In this document: positions 8,744-17,499 of the stretch, piece after piece
Numbering within the stretch: position 1 is the stretch's first letter
Layout of the letters: the number at the start of each line of letters is the position of its first letter
NCBI RefSeq assembly: GCF_000474215.1
Contig: NZ_BAUC01000029.1
Coordinates: 1-56,607, forward strand
DNA: 56,607 nucleotides
Reading direction: 5' to 3'
DNA from: Edwardsiella hoshinae NBRC 105699 = ATCC 33379
Lineage (GTDB): Bacteria; Pseudomonadota; Gammaproteobacteria; Enterobacterales; Enterobacteriaceae
The notes under the pieces: model-generated
Told to the model about the DNA's origin: nothing
The model's input: the letters and a program-made list of their open reading frames with translations, nothing else
Database searches by the model: none
Made by a program: the position numbers and the translations under genes

Positions 8744-10798
8744 TTAGGGCTTGCGCCGCACCACCGCACCGAGCCGCTGCAACGCTGCCACGAAGCGCGA
8801 AGGACGCTGTACGTCCTGCATCAGCCATACCCGACGACGCGCACGCGTCAACGCGACATACAACAGACGCCGCTCTTCGGCATCGGGGAAATCTTCGCCA
8901 TCCGGCAACAGTACCTGTTCGATGACGCTCTCCCGTGCGGGGGCTGGAAAGCCGTCATCTCCCTCATGTAACCCGAGCACAATGACATAGTCCGCCTCGC
9001 AGCCTTTGCTGGCATGAATACTCAGGAAGCGCAGATCCAGCCCGGGCCAACGAGTCGCCGCACGCGCCAACAACGCCGGACGTAGATGATGGTAGCGCGC
9101 CAGAATCAGGATAGACTCCTCGGCTCGAACATAGCCGCTCAGCTTATCGAGCAACGCTTCCAGTTGATCTTGCGGCAACAGGGTAACCGCCTGACGCTCG
9201 CCGGCACTCGCGCTGGCAAGCGACTTCTTCAGTTGATGCGGATTCTGTTGGATAAAACCGTTGGCGATCTCCGCGATGCGGCGATTAACACGGTAAGAAG
9301 TGTCTAACTGACAGCACTCCCCGACACCGAAATGGTGATGGAAGGCAGTGGTCAACGCCAACGCTGCGCCGCTAAAACGATAGATAGCCTGCCAATCATC
9401 ACCGACGGCAAATAGCGTACTGTGACTATTCTGTGCACGTAATGCTGCCAGTAGGCGAGCGCGTTGCGGCGAGATATCCTGAAACTCATCCACCAGGATG
9501 TGCTTCCATGGGCTGATAAAGCGCCCCTTTTCCAGCAAGGCCTGGGCTTGCTGGATCAACGCCGGAAAATCAAGGGCCGCCTCCCGCTTCAACTCCGCCT
9601 TCCACGCTTTCAGCAACGGAGCCAACAAACGCAACTGTTGTTGAAACGGCGTACGCAACGCCTCAGGCGCCAAAGCCGTCATCGCCGCTTGCGACGCGCC
9701 GTGCTCGCGTAATAAGCCGATCCAATAGGCCAGACGCGGCACCAGGCGAGCCTGTAAGTGTTTATCCTGCCAGAAGGACTCCTCCACCGCTACTTCACCA
9801 AACAGGTCTTGCAACCACTGGCGCCACCCCTTGGCTTGGCTCTTCTTGGTTGCACATTGCTGGCACCATTCGGCGAGTAAGAAATCATCGCGTGCCTGAC
9901 GATCGCTTGCCAGACGCGAGAGGCGCACCGGCTTGCGCCCCGCCTGTTGTACGATCTGTAACGCTAGCGCGTGAAAGGTTTTCGCCTCTACCGTATCGCA
10001 CCCCGAACAGCGTTGTAGGCGTTGTGCCATCTCCTGTGCCGCCCGACGCCCAAAGGCCAATAATAAGATCTGTGGCCCCTCGGCCAGCCCACGGTGCAGC
10101 AACCAAGCGACACGCGCCAGCAACACGCTGGTCTTTCCGCTGCCAGCCCCCGCCAACACCAACACATTGGCTTCACCGTTGACGACCGCCAGCGCCTGGC
10201 TCGGATTGAGTGGCCGCGCCTCGACCTGGGCGAAGAAATCCGCTTGCTCGCTCAACATGCGCTGGCTCCACTGCCGGTTATGCTGTTGACGCAATGACTC
10301 CCCTTCGGTGCACCAGGCCAAACAATCGCGATACAACGACGCACAGACGGGGAACTCGTCCAAGCGTTGGCACGGCAATGGCAGCGCCTGAAACGCGCTC
10401 TCGATCGCCTGAATGGCCTGCGCCAACGCATCGCGTCCTAACCAACCGTCACGCTCGCTCAACGCTTGTAGCGCCTGGCACTGCACCTGCAACACCTCGG
10501 CGCTGATCTGCGCCATCTCGTCACTCCACGTCTGCCAACTTTGCCGCAGATGGTGATAAAAACGTTGCGTCTCCTGCCAATCGGTACCATGCAGGCGCAC
10601 GACCCGCTGGTCGGGTAACTCAAACTCCAATTCTCCCCATACCAATCCACGCTTACAACGCAACGCCATCAGTTGATTGAACGGGATCAGATACTGATGC
10701 CGCTCTCCACTCACCTCGACGCCGGCATTCAACATCCGCGCACAGTTATAGGGATGTTGCGCTAAACGCTGCCCCAACTTGGTGGCCCTGAGTTCCAT
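8744..10798 (-). CDS. helD: DNA helicase IV (HelD), superfamily 1
   Basis: 684 residues, the length of E. coli HelD. The N-terminal region unique to helicase IV starts MELRATKLGQRL. The Walker A motif AGAGSGKTSVLL is near residues 215-230, ARTFHALAL-type motif Ib follows, Walker B is LVDEFQDISP, motif III is VGDDWQAIYRFSG, and motif VI is RRLLYVALTRARRR. It is a UvrD/Rep-like 3'-5' helicase involved in recombination. A frame extends 10 codons upstream, but the ATG at 10796-10798 matches the family start and follows AAGAGA. Confidence 0.96.
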   Translation of the reverse strand: MELRATKLGQRLAQHPYNCARMLNAGVEVSGERHQYLIPFNQLMALRCKRGLVWGELEFELPDQRVVRLHGTDWQETQRFYHHLRQSWQTWSDEMAQISAEVLQVQCQALQALSERDGWLGRDALAQAIQAIESAFQALPLPCQRLDEFPVCASLYRDCLAWCTEGESLRQQHNRQWSQRMLSEQADFFAQVEARPLNPSQALAVVNGEANVLVLAGAGSGKTSVLLARVAWLLHRGLAEGPQILLLAFGRRAAQEMAQRLQRCSGCDTVEAKTFHALALQIVQQAGRKPVRLSRLASDRQARDDFLLAEWCQQCATKKSQAKGWRQWLQDLFGEVAVEESFWQDKHLQARLVPRLAYWIGLLREHGASQAAMTALAPEALRTPFQQQLRLLAPLLKAWKAELKREAALDFPALIQQAQALLEKGRFISPWKHILVDEFQDISPQRARLLAALRAQNSHSTLFAVGDDWQAIYRFSGAALALTTAFHHHFGVGECCQLDTSYRVNRRIAEIANGFIQQNPHQLKKSLASASAGERQAVTLLPQDQLEALLDKLSGYVRAEESILILARYHHLRPALLARAATRWPGLDLRFLSIHASKGCEADYVIVLGLHEGDDGFPAPARESVIEQVLLPDGEDFPDAEERRLLYVALTRARRRVWLMQDVQRPSRFVAALQRLGAVVRRKP

Positions 10799-10999
10799 GT
10801 TCTCTTTTACCCGTATTGACGCCATCATGCTGACAGTTTACTCAGGAATCGCCATCGGCTCTAGGCGCCTTCACTGACCGCACGCCCGCTCACAATGCAG
10901 ACGAAAGCGACTAAAACGCAACGCATCACATTCCGGCCGCCGAGAAAACAGGGTAAACTAACGCGTCGTAACCGCCCGAATCCTAATGAGTTGATGCCA

Positions 11000-11446
11000 A
11001 TGAGAACCGTACTGAATATTCTGAATTTTGTGCTTGGTGGTTTTATCACCACCCTGGGCTGGCTACTGGCGACGGTCGTGAGCGCCTTATTGATCATCAC
11101 CCTGCCGCTGACTCGCTCGTGCTGGGAGATAACCAAACTCTCCTTGCTACCCTATGGCAACGAGGCGGTGCATGTCGACGATCTCTATCCCGAGCGAAAA
11201 AATGGTCTGCTCAGTGCCGGCGGTACCCTGCTCAACATCCTGTGGCTGGTGCTCTTCGGTTGGTGGCTCTGCCTGAGCCATATCGCGGCGGGCATCGTAC
11301 AATGCGTGACCCTGATCGGGATTCCCGTCGGGATTGCCAATTTCAAGATCGCCGCTATCGCGCTGTGGCCCGTCGGGCGTCGCGTCGTCTCGGTCGAGGT
11401 CGCACAGGAAATGCGCCACGCTAATGCTCGCCGCCGTTTTCAGTAA
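11000..11446 (+). CDS. yccF: YccF inner-membrane protein
   Basis: 148 residues, collinear with E. coli YccF (MRTVLNILNFVLGGF, TLPLTRSCWEITKLS, IGIPVGIANFKIAAIALWPVGRR). Four predicted membrane segments in two YccF repeats. Function not established. A longer frame starts at 10895, but the family start is the ATG at 11000. yccS follows after 13 bases, so the two are probably one transcript; both products are membrane proteins. Confidence 0.94.
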   Translation: MRTVLNILNFVLGGFITTLGWLLATVVSALLIITLPLTRSCWEITKLSLLPYGNEAVHVDDLYPERKNGLLSAGGTLLNILWLVLFGWWLCLSHIAAGIVQCVTLIGIPVGIANFKIAAIALWPVGRRVVSVEVAQEMRHANARRRFQ

Positions 11447-11459
11447 ATCGCGCTAAGCC

Positions 11460-13598
11460 ATGTCTGTGTTTGTCACTTTCGCCCCCCGCCTACGCCGCTA
11501 TGCCTATAACAGCACGCTGCTGTATAACCTGCGTATCTTCATCGCTCTGGCCGGCGCAGCCGGGGGCCCCTGGCTGCTGCATCAACCGCGCCTAACCATT
11601 CCCCTGACGCTGGGCGTGGTCGCGGCTGCGCTGACAGATATCGACGATCGTCTGGTCGGTCGCCTGCGAAATCTGGTGATCACCCTGGTCTGCTTTTTCA
11701 TCGCCTCGGCCTCCATCGAGCTGCTGTTCCCCTATCCTTGGCTGTTCGCCGCCGGGTTAATGCTGTCGACAGTCGGTTTTATCCTGCTCGGCGCGCTGGG
11801 GCAACGCTACGCCACCATTGCCTTCGGCGCCTTGCTGATCGCCATCTATACCATGTTGGGCACCTCGATGTACCACCTCTGGTATCAGCAACCGCTGCTG
11901 CTGCTGTTGGGCGCCGTGTGGTACAACGTGTTGACGCTGATCGCCCATCTGTTGTTTCCCATTCGACCAGTACAAGAGGGGATCGCCCGCAGTTATAATC
12001 AGTTGGCCGCCTACCTGGATGCCAAATCCAATCTGTTCGATCCGGATCAAGAACAGATGGATCAACCGCTGATCGATGTCGCCATGGCCAATAGTGCCCT
12101 GGTCAGCACGCTCAACCAGACTAAACTCACGTTGCTCACCCGTCTACGTGGCGATCGTGGCCAACGCAGCACGCGGCGTATGATGCACTATTACTTCGTG
12201 GCGCAAGATATCCACGAGCGCGCTAGCTCCTCGCACTTCCAATACCAGCAGTTGTGTGAAATGTTCCGTTACAGCGACGTGCTGTTCCGTTTCCAACGCC
12301 TGTTGATGCTCCAGGCTCACGCTTGCGCACAACTCGCCCAAAGCATCATCCTGGTACAACATTACCAGCACGATGCGCGCTTCGAACGCGTATTCAGCCA
12401 TCTCGAGTCAACCCTGGAACGCCTCGCCGCCCAACATGGTCGCCAGCATATCTTGGTCAAGTCACTGTTTAATCTGCTGATTAACCTGCGTGCCATCGAT
12501 GCTCAATTGGCAAATATCGAGTCGGAGCAGACGCTGGCGGAGACACAGGCGGAAGAGAGTACCCTTGCCGAAGATCGCATCACCGGCTGGCATGATATGG
12601 TGTTGCGTATCCGCCGCCACCTGACGCCACAATCGCCGCTATTCCGCCACGCAGTTCGCATGGCCACAGTATTGGTCGCGGGCTATGCTTTCATCCAATT
12701 CTCCGGCATGCAGCATGGCTACTGGATCATGCTGACCAGCCTATTTGTCTGCCAGCCGAACTACCATGCCACTAAACGCCGACTCTGGCTGCGTATCGTC
12801 GGAACCTTGGCCGGTATTCTGCTGGGGTTGCCTGTGCTTTACCTGGTGCCCTCATTGGAAGGACAACTGCTGCTGATCGTGATCAGCGGTGTGCTGTTTT
12901 TCGCCTTTCGCAATGTGCAGTATGCCCACGCCACCATGTTTATTACGCTGCTCGTATTGCTCTGTTTCAATCTGCTGGGCGAGGGATTCGAAGTCGCTTG
13001 GCCACGGGTGTTCGACACGCTGCTGGGCTGCGCCATCGCCTGGGCGGCGGTGACCTTCATCTGGCCGGATTGGCACTTCCGCCAACTCCCGGCGGTGATC
13101 AGCCGTACGCTCAATGCCGACTGCCGTTATCTGGACGCGATCCTGGTGCAATATCACCAAGGCAAGTCCAATGCTCTGGATTACCGTATCGCGCGGCGCG
13201 ATGCCCACAATTGCGATGCCGAACTGGCGGCCGTGGTCTCCAATATGTCACTGGAGCCGCGCCACACCGCCCAGTCACAAGAGGCTGCCTTCCACTTGCT
13301 GGGGCTCAACCATACCCTGTTGAGCTACATTTCCGCTCTCGGTGCCCACCGCCAGCGCCTGGATGATCCGGTCACGCTGGCGCTACTCGATGATGCGGTT
13401 TGCTATATGGACGACGCCTTGAACTGTCCAGATGAGGCATTCGCCGCCCGTGTGCACCAGGCGCTCGACCAGCTACGCCAGCGCTTACAGGCGGCCGATG
13501 CCCCCGGCGATAGTAGCGGGCAGTTGGTACGCCAACAGATCAGCTTAATGCTGGCGCTGCTACCGGAACTGACCCGACTGAAAAAGTCACTGGCATGA
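11460..13598 (+). CDS. yccS: YccS, FUSC-family inner-membrane protein
   Basis: 712 residues of the YccS/YhfK family related to p-hydroxybenzoic acid efflux subunit AaeB. Two blocks of about five to six membrane helices (roughly residues 20-165 and 395-530) are separated by a long cytosolic domain, with another soluble domain at the C-terminus. Markers are LVGRLRNL, GYWIMLTSLFVCQPNYHATKRR and the following GILLGLP. Transport substrate unknown. It follows yccF closely and converges with tfoX 22 bases past its stop. Confidence 0.94.
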   Translation: MSVFVTFAPRLRRYAYNSTLLYNLRIFIALAGAAGGPWLLHQPRLTIPLTLGVVAAALTDIDDRLVGRLRNLVITLVCFFIASASIELLFPYPWLFAAGLMLSTVGFILLGALGQRYATIAFGALLIAIYTMLGTSMYHLWYQQPLLLLLGAVWYNVLTLIAHLLFPIRPVQEGIARSYNQLAAYLDAKSNLFDPDQEQMDQPLIDVAMANSALVSTLNQTKLTLLTRLRGDRGQRSTRRMMHYYFVAQDIHERASSSHFQYQQLCEMFRYSDVLFRFQRLLMLQAHACAQLAQSIILVQHYQHDARFERVFSHLESTLERLAAQHGRQHILVKSLFNLLINLRAIDAQLANIESEQTLAETQAEESTLAEDRITGWHDMVLRIRRHLTPQSPLFRHAVRMATVLVAGYAFIQFSGMQHGYWIMLTSLFVCQPNYHATKRRLWLRIVGTLAGILLGLPVLYLVPSLEGQLLLIVISGVLFFAFRNVQYAHATMFITLLVLLCFNLLGEGFEVAWPRVFDTLLGCAIAWAAVTFIWPDWHFRQLPAVISRTLNADCRYLDAILVQYHQGKSNALDYRIARRDAHNCDAELAAVVSNMSLEPRHTAQSQEAAFHLLGLNHTLLSYISALGAHRQRLDDPVTLALLDDAVCYMDDALNCPDEAFAARVHQALDQLRQRLQAADAPGDSSGQLVRQQISLMLALLPELTRLKKSLA

Positions 13599-13620
13599 GA
13601 CAATGCAAACCAGCACGACA

Positions 13621-14244
13621 TTACTTCTTATAACGCCAACGATGCGCGTTACCCAGTAACCACTGGCGTAACGCCTCGCTGACTGGTCGCGGCAACACGG
13701 CGCTATGGCACCCCTGCACCGCTGCCGCCAAGTCGAATAGCACACGATCGTCGACCTGATGATTAGCCTCTTTCAGTTGGCTAAAGGCCTGGATCGCGCC
13801 AACGCGTGCCAGATCCTCCAGGGAGTAAATACCGATACGGTACAAGCGCCTTTCCATATTGATAGAGATATTGGGGCGCGTATGCAGACGCATCATCGCC
13901 GCCAGACGCGCAGCCTGATCGCTGCGCGCCTGCTGCAATGAGCGCTGGAGTAGATCGGCAAGCTGGCTGGGCTGCTGCCACATCGCCGCCTCCACCCGAT
14001 AATAATGCAGATGTACAGGAAAACCGCGCTTGGTGTAGATGAAGGCGCGCATGCCGCACGCCGCATAGTCACGCCCCAATGCCTCCCGACCGCGCAGATA
14101 GAGCTCATTCTCGGCGATCAAAGCAAACATCACCCCATCGCACCAAACACCGAGCCCACCGAACTGAGAGCGTTGCGAAACCTGCCCTAATGCCGCAAAC
14201 AGCGACGCTGCGACTCTACGCTTTTCATCAGGCAATCCATTCAT
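13621..14244 (-). CDS. tfoX: TfoX/Sxy-family competence regulator
   Basis: 207 residues with the TfoX N-terminal domain (about 10-110: FGGLGVWCDGVMFALIAENELYLRG) and TfoX C-terminal helix-hairpin domain (about 120-200: NISINMERRLYRIGIYSLEDLARVGA). Sxy works with CRP to activate competence-type genes at CRP-S sites. The chosen ATG at 14242-14244 follows AAGGAG; a frame 37 codons longer lacks this. It is divergent from sulA, as in E. coli. Confidence 0.92.
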   Translation of the reverse strand: MNGLPDEKRRVAASLFAALGQVSQRSQFGGLGVWCDGVMFALIAENELYLRGREALGRDYAACGMRAFIYTKRGFPVHLHYYRVEAAMWQQPSQLADLLQRSLQQARSDQAARLAAMMRLHTRPNISINMERRLYRIGIYSLEDLARVGAIQAFSQLKEANHQVDDRVLFDLAAAVQGCHSAVLPRPVSEALRQWLLGNAHRWRYKK

Positions 14245-14425
14245 GCGTAGCTCCTTAATAATCATCATAATTAATGACCTATAATCAGGTCGCCACGGGA
14301 AAACGTTAGCAACATAACTAATTCCGCATTCACGCCCAATACACAAACGGGACACACTTGGCTTTACATCCGATAAATGCGAGGCACATTCAAAAAAAGA
14401 GGTTGATCTTCGTCCAGGCTAGAAT

Positions 14426-14445
14426 TACTGTATAGGCATACAGTA
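14426..14445 (+). promoter_or_regulatory. LexA (SOS) box of sulA
   Basis: TACTGTATAGGCATACAGTA has both perfect TACTGTAT / ATACAGTA half-sites around a 4-base centre, 20 bases before the sulA start. The overlap with a second ATACAG immediately after extends the palindrome. This is as good as the strongest E. coli SOS boxes. Confidence 0.93.
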
Positions 14446-14465
14446 TACAGATAGAGAACACGATT

Positions 14466-14969
14466 ATGCGTACCTCCTCGTTGCCTCCTGCCTCTGACCG
14501 CGTCCTGTTCAGCCGTCCCGCCTATGCGCCCACCGCGCTGGTGCCGCAAAGCGGCTTTGTGAGTGAATTGGGATATGGCGATCAGCACCCCCTGTTATCA
14601 CTGCTGTTGCCGCCATTGCTGCGTCAGTTGGGAGAGCAATCGCGCTGGCAACTGTGGATCACCGCGCAACACAAGCCCAATAAGCAGTGGCTCGCTGCTT
14701 GCGGCGTGCCGGTGAACAAGGTGATGCAATTGCAGCGCGCCGAGGCCGGGGAAGCGATCCACGCCATGGAACAGGCTCTGCGTAGCGGCAACTACAGTGT
14801 AGTGCTCGGCTGGCTGCCACCATTGACCGCCGCCGAACGCTTGCGTCTCAATCAAGCGGCGAAGGTAGGCAACAGCATCGGTCTGCTGATGCAGCCTTGG
14901 GGGGGAAAAACGAGCGCCAAGGGGCATACACCGCTCGCCTTAACGCGGCGTGCCGAGCAATTCCATTAA
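14466..14969 (+). CDS. sulA: SulA, SOS cell-division inhibitor
   Basis: 167 residues. The central region [23 protein letters not shown] and the FtsZ-contact stretch [17 protein letters not shown] are typical of SulA. The N-terminus is divergent, as usual in the family. SulA binds FtsZ to stop Z-ring assembly after DNA damage and is degraded by Lon. The ATG follows AGAGAACACGATT, with a strong LexA box immediately upstream. ompA follows in the same orientation, as in E. coli. Confidence 0.95.
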   Translation: MRTSSLPPASDRVLFSRPAYAPTALVPQSGFVSELGYGDQHPLLSLLLPPLLRQLGEQSRWQLWITAQHKPNKQWLAACGVPVNKVMQLQRAEAGEAIHAMEQALRSGNYSVVLGWLPPLTAAERLRLNQAAKVGNSIGLLMQPWGGKTSAKGHTPLALTRRAEQFH

Positions 14970-15334
14970 GCGTCTTTAGGATAATTCCCAGCCTAGGCCG
15001 TGCAAATAGGGAAATCCTTTTTTGCGTAATTAGAAAAACCGCGCCAAGCGGGAAAAGTACACAAGGTATCGCCCTTTTGTGGCGAGCAAAAAAACAGCAA
15101 CCGTTGACCAAAAGAGCCATTAGCAAAACTTTTTTGGTGACCCTAATCACATCGTACTTGTAAGTTTTTAATCTCGTTGTAGACTTGTTATCACGACGGC
15201 TGTGTGAAATATCTATAATTATTACCTGGCTAACAGCGTAATAAAACTGAGTGGCAGCCGGATAAAGGGGTTTAAACTAAGAGCTAATGTTATACATGGC
15301 TCATTGCCTATTTTGGATGATAACGAGGCGCAAA
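14970..15334 (+). promoter_or_regulatory. ompA promoter region and long leader
   Basis: 365 bases between sulA and ompA. A CRP-like palindrome is at 15135-15152 and a candidate -10 TATAAT at 15214-15219, which would give a leader of about 110 bases. The end of the leader (TGGATGATAACGAGGCGCAAAATG) is nearly the same as in E. coli, where this region is the target of the small RNA MicA. No gene is seen. Confidence 0.7.
15135..15152 (+). promoter_or_regulatory. CRP-like site upstream of ompA
   Basis: TGGTGA-CCCTAA-TCACAT: GTGA-N6-TCAC with the correct 6-base centre, about 70 bases before the candidate -10. cAMP-CRP is known to affect E. coli ompA transcription. Confidence 0.6.
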
Positions 15335-16390
15335 ATGAAAAAAACAGCGATCGCATTAGCAGTGGCACTGGCAGGTTTCGCGACCGTAGCTCAGGCAGCT
15401 CCGAAAGACGATACCTGGTACGTCGGTGGTAAGTTGGGCTGGTCTCACTATATCGGTAACAGCTTTGACGGTATGGACTCAACGAAGTCTCATCCGAATC
15501 AGCTGGGTGCCGGTGCCTTCTTCGGCTACCAGGCTAATCCGTACCTGGGCTTCGAAATGGGCTACGACTGGCTGGGCCGCATGGGCTATACCGGTGACGT
15601 GAACGCCAAATTCAAGTCACAGGGCGTACAGTTGGCCGCTAAACTGAGCTACCCGCTGATGGATAACCTGGATGTATACACCCGTCTGGGCGGCATGGTA
15701 TGGCGTTCTGATATCCACGGCGCAGCAGATGGCGGCGACTATACTTCAAGCCACGACACCGGCGTTTCTCCGTTGGCCGCTATCGGCGTTGAGTACGCGC
15801 TGAACAAAGACTGGGCGACCCGTCTGGACTATCAATACGTCAACAAGGTTGGCACCCGCAGCGAAACCGGCGCACGTCCGGACAACACCATGCTGAGCCT
15901 GGGCGTAGTATACCGCTTCGGTCAGGATGACGTCGTCGCTCCGGCTCCGATCCCGGCTCCGGCTCCGGCTCCGATCGTTGAAACCAAGCGTTTCACCCTG
16001 AAGTCTGACGTTCTGTTCAACTTCAACAAATACACCCTGAAAGCCGAAGGCCGTCAGGCGCTGGATCAGCTGTACACCCAGCTGAGCAGCATGGATCCGA
16101 AAGACGGCTCTGTCGTCGTTCTGGGTTACACCGACCGCATCGGTTCCGACCAGTACAACCTGAAACTGTCTAAGCAGCGTGCTCAGACCGTGGTTGATTA
16201 CCTGGTTTCCAAAGGCATTCCGGCCGACAAGATCACTGCCCGTGGTATGGGTAAAGCCGATCCGGTTACCGGTGCTACCTGCGACAACGTGAAACCGCGT
16301 GCCGCGCTGATCAACTGCCTGGCCCCGGATCGTCGTGTTGTTATCGAAGTGAAAGGCGTCAAAGACGAAGTGACTCAGCCGCAGGCTTAA
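15335..16390 (+). CDS. ompA: Outer membrane protein OmpA
   Basis: 351 residues: signal peptide 1-21 ([21 protein letters not shown]), an eight-stranded barrel to about residue 195, a Pro-Ala hinge ([10 protein letters not shown]), then the OmpA-like peptidoglycan-binding domain with [18 protein letters not shown] and the two Cys of the C-terminal disulfide. It anchors the outer membrane to the wall and is a phage and colicin receptor. The start at 15335 follows the conserved AACGAGG site; the frame opens 16 codons earlier without one. A strong terminator follows. Confidence 0.98.
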   Translation: MKKTAIALAVALAGFATVAQAAPKDDTWYVGGKLGWSHYIGNSFDGMDSTKSHPNQLGAGAFFGYQANPYLGFEMGYDWLGRMGYTGDVNAKFKSQGVQLAAKLSYPLMDNLDVYTRLGGMVWRSDIHGAADGGDYTSSHDTGVSPLAAIGVEYALNKDWATRLDYQYVNKVGTRSETGARPDNTMLSLGVVYRFGQDDVVAPAPIPAPAPAPIVETKRFTLKSDVLFNFNKYTLKAEGRQALDQLYTQLSSMDPKDGSVVVLGYTDRIGSDQYNLKLSKQRAQTVVDYLVSKGIPADKITARGMGKADPVTGATCDNVKPRAALINCLAPDRRVVIEVKGVKDEVTQPQA

Positions 16391-16406
16391 TCGCGCTGAC
16401 CTTGGC

Positions 16407-16434
16407 AAAAAACCCCGCTCTGCGGGGTTTTTTT
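16407..16434 (+). terminator. Intrinsic terminator of ompA
   Basis: AAAAAACCCCGC-TCT-GCGGGGTTTTTTT, 16 bases past the stop codon. Confidence 0.95.
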
Positions 16435-16749
16435 ATGCCGCTATAGCCACGGCCAGCAGGCAGCACGCGCAATGACAGAGATCGAACAGGGCCCAGCTGA
16501 CACATGCGATATTTACACGCCCCACCGCACATTTTCTTACTCCAAGCGCCTTCCACCAGGCTCCGCTTATTTAGCACAGGTGATAATGCCAGGCTTGGAC
16601 AATAATCAAGGCGAGGGAACTATCGCCGGTTATTCTTTTTTTGTATGGAGATAAACGTTATTTCTTCTTTTTGGGAATATATGTACAAAATAACACGTTC
16701 CACGATCCGCCAGGGATATCGGTAAGATAATAAAACAATTCATTACCGA

Positions 16750-16782
16750 TAAAATAATGCCTGCTGGGAGTAAAATAATGCC
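16750..16782. repeat. 12-bp direct repeat, two copies
   Basis: TAAAATAATGCC occurs twice, 20-21 bases apart start to start (about two helical turns), downstream of ompA. The spacing would suit a protein-binding pair, but no known site matches. Confidence 0.5.
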
Positions 16783-16846
16783 ATCACGTTGGCTTACGCC
16801 ACTATTTCACGACTGGCGGGTAATCAGCCATACACGCCTCACACCA

Positions 16847-17305
16847 TTACTCCTGTACGCCGCGTAAGAATGCCTGTAAGTCCTGCTTCAATGAGCTCAT
16901 CTGATTGGCGTACTGCTCCTTACGCTCCGCATCCTCGATCAGCTGTACGATAGTATCGGAAAGCGTACTCCCACGCCGCTGCGCCAACGCGGCCAAGCGT
17001 TGCCAAACCAGAAACTCCAGATCGATGGATTTCTTGCGTGTGTACTGATTCTCCGCGTTAAAGTGACGCTTGCGGCGGGCCCGGATGGTCTGTTTCATCC
17101 GATTGGCCAAGGTCGGTGCCATATGCTCGCGGATCCATGCCAGCACTTTTACCGGCTCATGCTCCAGACGTAACAACTGCTCCACCGCCTGCTGGGCCTG
17201 ACTCAACTCCTGATAGCGGGTGATCGACTCACCCTCACGGTGCTTCTTCACCAGGTATTTCCACTTCCAGCCGCACTCTAGATTTTCAAGCTGTTGATAT
17301 TTCAT
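16847..17305 (-). CDS. matP: MatP, Ter macrodomain organiser
   Basis: 152 residues. MatP binds matS sites in the terminus region, tethers them to the divisome through ZapB and keeps the Ter macrodomain compact. Highly conserved stretches are [44 protein letters not shown], the RHH region [17 protein letters not shown] and a C-terminal coiled coil. The start at 17305 matches the family; an upstream in-frame start would add six residues. It is adjacent to ompA, as in E. coli. Confidence 0.96.
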   Translation of the reverse strand: MKYQQLENLECGWKWKYLVKKHREGESITRYQELSQAQQAVEQLLRLEHEPVKVLAWIREHMAPTLANRMKQTIRARRKRHFNAENQYTRKKSIDLEFLVWQRLAALAQRRGSTLSDTIVQLIEDAERKEQYANQMSSLKQDLQAFLRGVQE

Positions 17306-17499
17306 ATCGTTTGCTCGTGACACGGTAACTTATGACTAAGGATAACAATTTTTCTCGCGCTTGCCGTGTGAAAATCAGCAAAAGGGACAAAATTTAACCT
17401 ATCGGCGACAAAGGCCACAATCCCTCCGCTCAGTAGACGGAGTTTCCTAGGCAGTCAGGCGGATTCTTGTATAATTGTCCTTTTCTGACTGACGATGAT

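Larger units (their letters stand above)
16391..16846. other. Intergenic region between ompA and matP
   Basis: After the ompA terminator about 400 bases hold no gene I can recognise. The sequence becomes AT-rich toward matP and contains the short direct repeat at 16750-16782. matP ends at 16847 and no T-run terminator for it is visible. Confidence 0.5.

Noticed and set aside
14897-15163. 88-codon frame in the sulA-ompA gap
   Set aside because: Overlaps the sulA 3' end and the ompA regulatory region; no homologue and no ribosome binding site.
17315-17328. Possible matS-like sequence (GTGACACGGTAAC) in the matP promoter
   Set aside because: Two mismatches at conserved positions of GTGACRNYGTCAC; not convincing.
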